From SLSG01 sp964477035 (GTDB lineage Bacteria > Bacteroidota > Bacteroidia > Bacteroidales > UBA7960): DNA of 64,000 bases. The translations under genes were made by a program, and so were the position numbers. The stretch is taken from the NCBI GenBank assembly GCA_964477035.1, contig CAYZCW010000007.1, positions 117,295 through 181,294 of the forward strand, in the 5' to 3' direction. This document shows, piece by piece, positions 58,318 through 64,000 of this stretch. How positions within the stretch are numbered: position 1 is the stretch's first letter; each line of letters opens with the position of its first letter. The notes under the pieces are model-generated. The model was not told the origin of the DNA. It did not search any database and was given only the letters and a program-made list of their open reading frames with translations.

Positions 58318-59118
58318 TCACCGCTGAGGCAGTTCCCGGATCTCTATCCGGCGGAATTCCGTCGGATGGCTCTCCGCCTGCAGGGCGATGTGGCCGGAGC
58401 GGAGCGCTTGTCCCTCCAGGGGCGCATAAGCAGGGTATTCCCGGAGCATGGGCCCGCTGTAACGCAGCCGGCCGTACGTCAGCACGGTGTCTCCCTGGAC
58501 GATGTGGTGGACGAGCGAATCCCCCAGGACCACGAGCTCCATAAGCACCCAATCGTCCCCGTGCAGGGTCGGCCCGTCCGACGAAAAGCAATGGGCCTCC
58601 ACGGGCCGCCCGCCCACGCTCACCCGGGTGCCGGGGGTGCATACGCTGCCCGTGGGGCGTTCCCCCTCCCCGGACCCGCCCAGCATCTGTGCTTCGACCG
58701 AGATGGGAAAATGCTGGTGGAGCGCCATGGTGGCGGGCGCCTGGGCGTGGAACATGATGCCGTTGTTGCGGAAGGCCCAGGCGGGCCCGCCCGGGACCTG
58801 CTCCCCGGTGAAGCGGTATTCCACCCTCAGGATGTAATGGGAGAAAGACCGGTGGTAGAAGAGGTGCCCGAAACGGTCGCCGAAATGCTCATAGCCGTCG
58901 TAGCAGACCTTCAATATGCCGTCTTCCACCCTGAAGGTTTCCAGGGGGTCCTCACCAGGGGGGAGGCCGGCGATCTTGACCTCCCATCCCTGCAGGTCGG
59001 TCCCGTTGAACAGGGATTGCCAGCTGCCTTCTTCGGCGGGCTGCCGCAGGCAGGACGGGCCGGCCAGCAGGATGGCTGCCAGCAGGGGGAAGAGGGTGTG
59101 GACAGGGTGTCTTTTCAT
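58318..59118 (-). CDS. DUF1080 (3-keto-disaccharide hydrolase-like) lipoprotein
   Basis: A 266-residue protein from the ATG at 59118 with a lipobox (LLAGPSCLRQ). It has the concanavalin-like DUF1080 fold, recognised by WQSLFNGTDLQGWEVK near the start, GIMFHAQAP and GDDWVLMELVVLGDSLVHHI. Family members hydrolyse or bind 3-keto sugars produced by Gfo/Idh-type oxidation. The latter is encoded two genes upstream in the same operon. The frame is open to 59220, but that part overlaps the previous gene. Confidence 0.85.
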   Translation of the reverse strand: MKRHPVHTLFPLLAAILLAGPSCLRQPAEEGSWQSLFNGTDLQGWEVKIAGLPPGEDPLETFRVEDGILKVCYDGYEHFGDRFGHLFYHRSFSHYILRVEYRFTGEQVPGGPAWAFRNNGIMFHAQAPATMALHQHFPISVEAQMLGGSGEGERPTGSVCTPGTRVSVGGRPVEAHCFSSDGPTLHGDDWVLMELVVLGDSLVHHIVQGDTVLTYGRLRYSGPMLREYPAYAPLEGQALRSGHIALQAESHPTEFRRIEIRELPQR

Positions 59119-59141
59119 CCTCGGATGGGGTATTTTTGGGT

Positions 59142-60035
59142 TCAGGCTTTGTCCCATTGTTCCCGGATCAGCCGGGCCGCTGCAGGAATGGTTTCCCTGC
59201 GGTCGCCCTCGCTGCCGCATTCCAGGGAGATAAAACCCCGGTAGTTGATTTGCTTGAGTCCTTTCATGCCCAGGGTGTAGTCGTCTCCGGGGTCTTCCCC
59301 CGGCATGCGCCTCCTCTGCCTGCTGGCAATGTGCATGTGGTGCAGGAAGGGTCCGGCAGAAATAATCGCTCCCTGGTCGCTGGTCTCCTCCCAGGTCATA
59401 TGCCAGAAGTCGCCCATGCAGCCCGCCCCCCCGCTGCCACTGTCCCGGCAGATGGCCGCCGCATCGGCCAGTTGCCTAAGGAAATAGGCTTCCCGGCGGT
59501 TCAGGGGCTCCAGCAGGATCCTGGTCCCCTGTGCCAGGGCGTATTCCCCCAGTTCTGCAAGCTGGTCCACCAGCATGGCCCGGGCCTCCTGATGGGGCAG
59601 GCTTTCCTGGTGGTTGAAGGCCGGCACCACGATCAGTCCGGCGGCGCCCAGGGCCCCGGCCGCCTCCAGGATCTCCCGTATGGAGGCCATGGCTTCCTGG
59701 CGGACGGAAGGCTCCCGGGCGATCAGCCAGCCACGGAAACCGGCCACGACGGCGCTGACCGCCACGGAGCGGTTCTGCAGGGCCCGCTGGATGGCCGGCA
59801 CCCTGTCACCAAGGCCGGCGCCGTGGGGCTCCAGGCCCGTGAAACCATGGGTTTCCAGAAAGTCCAGCTTTTCCTCCAGGCCGTCGCCCGGGGCCACGCC
59901 CTCCTGGCTTGAAAGGCGCAACAGGGCCTGGGATCCCTGCCCGGCTGCCTCTTCCCTGACCATGGACGTACATTGTCCGGCCAGGACGGCGGCACCGCCC
60001 AGGGCGGTCATGCTTAAAAAGGATCTTCGGTTCAT
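59142..60035 (-). CDS. Exported sugar isomerase/epimerase-like TIM barrel (xylose isomerase-like)
   Basis: A 297-residue protein with a Tat-type signal (NRRSFLSMTALGGAAVLAG) and an AP-endonuclease-2/xylose-isomerase-like barrel. Possible metal ligands lie in RILLEPLNRREAYFL (Glu), GCMGDFWHM (Asp, His) and SLECGSEGDR (Glu). Such proteins act on keto sugars or inosose-type compounds. It lies 100 bases after the dehydrogenase gene and 23 bases before the DUF1080 gene. Confidence 0.82.
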   Translation of the reverse strand: MNRRSFLSMTALGGAAVLAGQCTSMVREEAAGQGSQALLRLSSQEGVAPGDGLEEKLDFLETHGFTGLEPHGAGLGDRVPAIQRALQNRSVAVSAVVAGFRGWLIAREPSVRQEAMASIREILEAAGALGAAGLIVVPAFNHQESLPHQEARAMLVDQLAELGEYALAQGTRILLEPLNRREAYFLRQLADAAAICRDSGSGGAGCMGDFWHMTWEETSDQGAIISAGPFLHHMHIASRQRRRMPGEDPGDDYTLGMKGLKQINYRGFISLECGSEGDRRETIPAAARLIREQWDKA

Positions 60036-60135
60036 CGTGAAGGGGGTTTTTGTGTGAATGATTGGCCCTGATGGATTATGCCACCTGAAACGAACACGTT
60101 TCCCGCCGGGGTCTCCGGGGGTGTGGCTGCCGGTC

Positions 60136-61482
60136 TCAGGCTTCCGGGCCCGTTCCCGGCACCGGGACCTGGGCGCGGATGGCGACCGGGCCCATGGCCG
60201 GTTCTTCCGGTCCCAGCCTCATCCCGGAATTCATCATTTCCTCCCAGGTGACCTCCCTGCCCGTATAGGCCGACACCCGTCCCATGATGGCCGCCATGGT
60301 GGATACGGCACAGGCCTCGGCCTCATTCAGCGGGGTGTCGTTGCGGATGGCAGCCACCAGGTCGATGACCTCCTGGTCGTACGGGCTGACGCTGACCTGC
60401 CGGGTGGGCTGTCCCGCCCCGTCCAGGGGGTAGGCATACTCCCAGAGGAGGTTGCCCTGCAGGTCCTCGATGCGGTTCTGGCAGTTGGTCCGTCCCTTGC
60501 TGCCGGTGATCCTCTCGGACACATTGTTGGCGCAGCCGTCGATCTGTCGGCACATGCTGTGCAGGTGCATGCCGTCGTCGAACACGAAATCCACGCTGAA
60601 GAAATCATACTGGTCGCCCGTGCGCCTGCGGTGGCGGCCCCCGAAACCGGTGGCTTTGACAGGGTGCTTGCCCGTGAACCAGTTGATGACGTCGATGTTG
60701 TGCATATGCTGCTCCACGATGTGGTCGCCCGACAGCCAGTTCCAGTTCACCCAGTCGCGGAGCATGGCTTCCATGTCGGTCCATCCGGCCTGCCTGGCCA
60801 CATGCCAGAGCTGGCTCTGGTTCCAGTAACAGTTGGCGGCCACCAGCTCCCCGATGGCCCCGGCGCGGATGTGCTCAAAGGTGGTGACATAGTCGCGCTG
60901 GTGGTGTCTCTGGGTCCCGGTAACCACCTTGAGACCGGCGGCATCGGCCATGCGGGCCGCGGCCATGATGGCACGGGCACCGACCGGGTCCACCGCGACG
61001 GGTTTTTCCATGAAGACATGCTTGCGGGCCCGCACGGCCGCATCGAAATGGCTGGGGCGGAAATAGGGCGGGGTGGCCAGCAGGACGACATCCACGTCCG
61101 TGGCAATGACGTGCTGGTAGGCATCGAAGCCGGTGAAGCATTTCTCATCGGGCACCTCCACGCCCTGGCGTTCGCGCAGTTCCCGCCTGCAGCGCTCCAG
61201 GCGGTCGGGAAACACATCCCCCAGCGCGGTGACCTCCAGGCCGGGGCCGGCGTTCAGAAAGTTGATGGCGGCCCCGGTGCCGCGGCCCCCGCACCCGATC
61301 AGGCCCGCTTTCAGGGCCTTCCCCTCCGGGGCCTGGTCATAAAACACAGGGACGGCCGCTTTGGGTCTGGAATCGCTGCATGCCTTGAGGATGGCGCCGG
61401 CGCCCAGGGCGCCGAGGGCGGCCATGGATGCGGTTCCCTTCAGGAAGCTCCGGCGGTCTGTTGTCTTTGTTTGCTGGTCCAT
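60136..61482 (-). CDS. Exported Gfo/Idh/MocA-family oxidoreductase
   Basis: A 448-residue protein from the ATG at 61482 with a Tat signal (DRRSFLKGTASMAALGALGAG). It has the Rossmann loop GLIGCGGRGTGAAIN, the family EKPVA motif (HVFMEKPVAVDP, about residue 150) and a C-terminal alpha/beta domain. A Tat-exported, cofactor-bound dehydrogenase fits oxidation of sugars in the periplasm, for instance at C3 to give 3-keto sugars for the DUF1080 protein. The family is large, and substrate cannot be read from sequence. It begins 25 bases after the NapC-SUMF1 fusion gene. Confidence 0.87.
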   Translation of the reverse strand: MDQQTKTTDRRSFLKGTASMAALGALGAGAILKACSDSRPKAAVPVFYDQAPEGKALKAGLIGCGGRGTGAAINFLNAGPGLEVTALGDVFPDRLERCRRELRERQGVEVPDEKCFTGFDAYQHVIATDVDVVLLATPPYFRPSHFDAAVRARKHVFMEKPVAVDPVGARAIMAAARMADAAGLKVVTGTQRHHQRDYVTTFEHIRAGAIGELVAANCYWNQSQLWHVARQAGWTDMEAMLRDWVNWNWLSGDHIVEQHMHNIDVINWFTGKHPVKATGFGGRHRRRTGDQYDFFSVDFVFDDGMHLHSMCRQIDGCANNVSERITGSKGRTNCQNRIEDLQGNLLWEYAYPLDGAGQPTRQVSVSPYDQEVIDLVAAIRNDTPLNEAEACAVSTMAAIMGRVSAYTGREVTWEEMMNSGMRLGPEEPAMGPVAIRAQVPVPGTGPEA

Positions 61483-61507
61483 AGTTGTTCCGTATATGGT
61501 ATTTAAG

Positions 61508-63055
61508 TTATTGATTCGTTGAATCCATTGGCCAGCTGATTGCCAGCCGAAAACCAACTTCGTTGTTGTCGGAATACCACCAGATGCTCTTGGGGATCTG
61601 GGGATCGGTGATCAGCCAGTCATCGTGCCGTGTGTGGCTGCGACTGGCGGTCCGGACCTGGTAGGCGTCACTCCGGAAGGAGCCTCCCCGGATCACCCGT
61701 TCGGTTCCCGAAGGCGGCCCCTGGGGGTTGCGCACCGGGCTGCCTTCCGGGTAGTGTGCATAGGTTTCGGGGGCATAGAAATCGGAGCAGAACTCCCAGA
61801 CGTTGCCGAGCATGTTTTTGAGCCCGAAAGGATTTGCCTTGACCCGCCCGGGCGGCTGGGTGCGCGAGGCGCTGTTGCCCCGGTACACCACATAGGTGCC
61901 GATGGTGGTCGTGTCAGCTCCAAACAGCCTGTTGCGCAAACTTTCCCGCGTGAATCGCCTCGGATCCCCTTCGAAGAAATAAGGGGAGGAGGTTCCCCCC
62001 CGGGCCGCGTATTCCCATTCCGCCTCCGTGGGCAGGCGGTAGTCCTTGCCGGTTTTCATGCCCAGCCAGCGGCAGAATGTTTCTGCCGCATGGTAGGTCA
62101 TCGTGATGGCGGGCCGGTCTCCCCAGCCCCAGCCCTGGTCCGGGCTGCCCCAGGGCGGGGTGGGCCCGGAGATGGCATCCACCCCGTCTGCCCGCGGGCC
62201 GGTCCCGACATAGGAGCCTGCCTCGGTCCGGCCTTCCGAAACGGTCTCCCTGAAGAAAGCCATGTACATATCCCAGGTCACCTCCACCTCGGCCAGGAAA
62301 AACGGGCCCAGCTCCACCTCCCGCAAGGGTCCCTCATCCGGGCCCCTGCCCGGCTCCCCGGCCGGACTCCCTATTTGGAACCGGCCACCCGGTATGGGAA
62401 GCATGTCGAAGGACACCCCGGTGCCGGGGATTGTCTCGGTGAACCTTTCGAAGCCCTCCACCCGGGCGGCTTCCTGGTAAATGACCGTTGTGGCCTGCTC
62501 CAGCTGTCCCAGGCCGAAATCGATGGTCTGCTGCGCCACCTCCGAATAATGGCCCACATGGAGGTGACAGTTCAGGCAGTTCAGTTCGTCCTGCCTGTCG
62601 GTATAGTAGAGGTGGGCATGCAGGCCTTCCTCTGAAAGCTGCAGGGGAAACAGGTTCTGGTGGCAGGCGATGCAGGACGCTTCATAGGTGTGGCGGACAG
62701 CCTGTTCCAGTTGCCTTTTGGCCTCCCAGTCGATGGCGTCCGTGTCCTTGAACAGCATGCCGTAAACGTCCCTGGCCCCGGTCACGGCCTTGGCCGTCAG
62801 GTGACCCAGTGTCCCGGGAGGGGGCAAATGGCATTGCACGCAATGGACCACGATGCCGGACGGGTTGTCGTAATGGGTGGAAAGCCGCCAGTTGTCTTCC
62901 GCATGGGGGTGGACATGGCAGCTCATGCAAAAGCTGTCGGTGGAGGTATAGGCGATGAACTGCCCGGACAGAACGATCAGGGCCATGCCGGCCAGGAATC
63001 CTGTGACCAGGTAACGGCGGTAAGGTCTTCTTTTATCCTGTCTCTCGATGGGCAT
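61508..63055 (-). CDS. NapC/NrfH-type tetrahaem cytochrome fused to a SUMF1-like domain
   Basis: A 515-residue protein. Residues about 14-36 are a membrane anchor. Four CXXCH haem motifs follow: CMSCH (43-47), CVQCH (72-76), CIACH (128-132) and CLNCH (160-164), in the pattern of NapC/NrfH quinol dehydrogenases. Residues about 217-510 form a SUMF1/EgtB-like domain (FDMLPIPGGRFQIGS, then YRLPTEAEWEYAARGG, GNVWEFCSDFY, RVIRGGSFRSDAYQVR). The paired cysteines used by true formylglycine-generating enzymes are missing, so the second domain probably has a non-FGE role. It could pass electrons between the quinone pool and periplasmic sugar oxidation, but this is inference. Confidence 0.9.
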   Translation of the reverse strand: MPIERQDKRRPYRRYLVTGFLAGMALIVLSGQFIAYTSTDSFCMSCHVHPHAEDNWRLSTHYDNPSGIVVHCVQCHLPPPGTLGHLTAKAVTGARDVYGMLFKDTDAIDWEAKRQLEQAVRHTYEASCIACHQNLFPLQLSEEGLHAHLYYTDRQDELNCLNCHLHVGHYSEVAQQTIDFGLGQLEQATTVIYQEAARVEGFERFTETIPGTGVSFDMLPIPGGRFQIGSPAGEPGRGPDEGPLREVELGPFFLAEVEVTWDMYMAFFRETVSEGRTEAGSYVGTGPRADGVDAISGPTPPWGSPDQGWGWGDRPAITMTYHAAETFCRWLGMKTGKDYRLPTEAEWEYAARGGTSSPYFFEGDPRRFTRESLRNRLFGADTTTIGTYVVYRGNSASRTQPPGRVKANPFGLKNMLGNVWEFCSDFYAPETYAHYPEGSPVRNPQGPPSGTERVIRGGSFRSDAYQVRTASRSHTRHDDWLITDPQIPKSIWWYSDNNEVGFRLAISWPMDSTNQ

Positions 63056-63084
63056 GGCCTGGTTCTTTTCGGCAGCGGGGGCGG

Positions 63085-63960
63085 TTATTTAACGAAATCG
63101 GCCCTGTTCAGGTAATCCAGACTCATCCGGACACTTTCCAGGGGGGCGTGGTTGTAGCGCTCCACCTCCACGATCAGGTAGTCCACGGCCGAACCCTCCA
63201 GGCTCGCAAAGATCCTTTCGAAGTCGATGGTGCCGCTGGCACCCACCTCGGCTTCATCCTTGACATGCCAGTGTTCGAAACGCTCCGGCCAGGCCTCCAT
63301 ATAGGCCACGGGGTCTGCGCCCCCCACGATGACCCAATACAGGTCCATCTGGAACATGACCTTGTCCGGATCGGTGTTCCGCAGCATGAAGTCATAGATG
63401 ACTTCCCCTTCCAGCTCGCCGAACTCCCCGTCATGGTTGTGGTAACCAAACCGGATGCCATGCTGGTTGCAGCGCTCCCCTATGGCATTGAAATAATCGC
63501 AATACCGCTTCAGTCCGTCAAGGCTTTCATAGCCTTCCGGTCCCATGACCGGCTGCACGATGTAACGCACCCCGGCTGCCAGGTGTGCCTGGATGCATTC
63601 GTCCCACCAGGCCATGGCCTCCTCCCACGCCTCGTCAGAGGCAGGCAGGCCCCGGCTGGTATGGGAGCTGATGAATTCCATCCCGTGGGCTTCCACCAGA
63701 TCGCGGAAGGCTTCGGGGTCCATGCCGTAAAAGCCCCCGTTGCGGTAACCGGCAGCTTCCACAAACTGGTAGCCCATCTTGCCAAGGGCTTCCAGGGTGG
63801 CCGCCGGATCCTCGTTCATGGCTTCCCGCACGGACCATAGTTGCAGGCCGATGTCCTTCTTTGCCGTGGGTTCATTGCCGCAGGAGGACCATGTAAGGGC
63901 AAAGGCCATCAGGATGAGGCCCGCGAGCAGGCCAGGGGTTGTGATACGTTTTTTTTTCAT
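63085..63960 (-). CDS. Exported sugar isomerase/epimerase-like TIM barrel lipoprotein
   Basis: A 291-residue protein with a lipobox (FALTWSSCGNE) and a xylose-isomerase-like barrel (AMNEDPAATLEALGKMGYQFVEAAGY in parts; FGYHNHDGEFGELEGEVIYDFML; FQMDLYWVIVGG). The His-Asn-His-Asp and Asp positions suit a metal site. It differs clearly from the paralogue at 59142-60035, so the cluster has two such enzymes. It stops 29 bases before the NapC-SUMF1 start, indicating one operon. It is the last gene of the window and starts at the ATG at 63960. Confidence 0.85.
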   Translation of the reverse strand: MKKKRITTPGLLAGLILMAFALTWSSCGNEPTAKKDIGLQLWSVREAMNEDPAATLEALGKMGYQFVEAAGYRNGGFYGMDPEAFRDLVEAHGMEFISSHTSRGLPASDEAWEEAMAWWDECIQAHLAAGVRYIVQPVMGPEGYESLDGLKRYCDYFNAIGERCNQHGIRFGYHNHDGEFGELEGEVIYDFMLRNTDPDKVMFQMDLYWVIVGGADPVAYMEAWPERFEHWHVKDEAEVGASGTIDFERIFASLEGSAVDYLIVEVERYNHAPLESVRMSLDYLNRADFVK

Positions 63961-64000
63961 GGTTTCATGTTTTTTGGTTCGTCGGATATCGTTTTTTCGG

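Noticed and set aside
61508..63055. True formylglycine-generating enzyme
   Set aside because: The SUMF1-like domain lacks the active-site cysteine pair and ends GFRLA instead of the GFRCA type seen in FGE.
1..64000. tRNA, rRNA, CRISPR arrays and insertion sequences
   Set aside because: Reading the intergenic regions on both strands, I found no cloverleaf, regularly spaced repeats or transposase motifs. A dedicated search would be more reliable than reading by eye.

Overview
The window reads as a scaffold of a Bacteroidota genome, most likely a Bacteroidales/Marinilabiliales-type anaerobe or facultative anaerobe. The reasons are the family content (MTH1187-type thiamine-binding protein, PG0541-type pump-associated protein, Bacteroidota-style surface lipoproteins, two periplasmic sugar isomerase-like proteins, a DUF1080 protein) and several upstream regions carrying the Bacteroidota sigma-factor -7 box TAnnTTTG. 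Most of the window is GC-rich. A block from just after mnmE (about 4.5 kb) to about 14.9 kb is visibly AT-richer. A run of exactly 100 N at 41918-42017 marks a scaffold join, so genes on either side need not be true neighbours. I saw no tRNA, rRNA, CRISPR array, transposase or integrase.

Layout. 0-4.5 kb: start of a TPR-type membrane protein, a beta-helix lipoprotein, sucD, a thiamine-binding protein and mnmE. 4.5-14.9 kb (AT-rich block): a HicBA module whose toxin is frameshifted, DoxX and DsrE, a remnant of a cysteine desulfurase, an AAA+ ATPase, and an envelope operon (TetR, cupin, MMPL/RND exporter, phospholipase A-like barrel, LolA-like protein, DUF1302-like barrel). Two near-identical palindromes precede tetR and the exporter gene. 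An 18-base sequence resembling the mnmE 3' end lies near the right edge of this block. 14.9-17.6 kb: an S9 peptidase with a Glu/Lys-rich insert. 17.8-24.9 kb: an Mrp-type cation/proton antiporter operon with three NuoL/M/N-like subunits and a DUF4040-MbhE-MnhB fusion. 25-31.5 kb: small or uncertain ORFs, a barrel-like protein, a K+/H+ antiporter, an aspartase carrying an N-terminal cyclic-nucleotide-binding domain, and a nitronate monooxygenase-like enzyme. 31.9-40.5 kb: a TetR-controlled RND efflux operon that continues into a PII-like protein, lpxA and an Ldh2-type dehydrogenase. 40.5-41.9 kb: FetAB-type ABC exporter, cut by the N gap.

42-45.8 kb: accD, accA and a carboxyltransferase whose C-terminus is an AccB-like biotin carrier. 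45.9-48.8 kb: divergent lactate permease and D-lactate dehydrogenase. 48.8-51.1 kb: an M28 peptidase lipoprotein and a broken signalling gene. 51.1-58.3 kb: a Cus-type metal efflux operon led by a His-rich protein and ending with a TspO-like gene. 58.3-64 kb: an exported sugar-oxidation cluster (DUF1080, two TIM-barrel isomerases, a Gfo/Idh/MocA dehydrogenase) enclosing a tetrahaem NapC/NrfH-SUMF1 fusion.

The least ordinary items are four domain fusions (OadA-AccB, NapC-SUMF1, CNB-aspartase, DUF4040-MbhE-MnhB), an Mrp antiporter-like subunit that has lost the TM5 glutamate, and paired operators that suggest specific TetR control of the envelope operon. All functions are inferred from reading the sequence; no database search was run.
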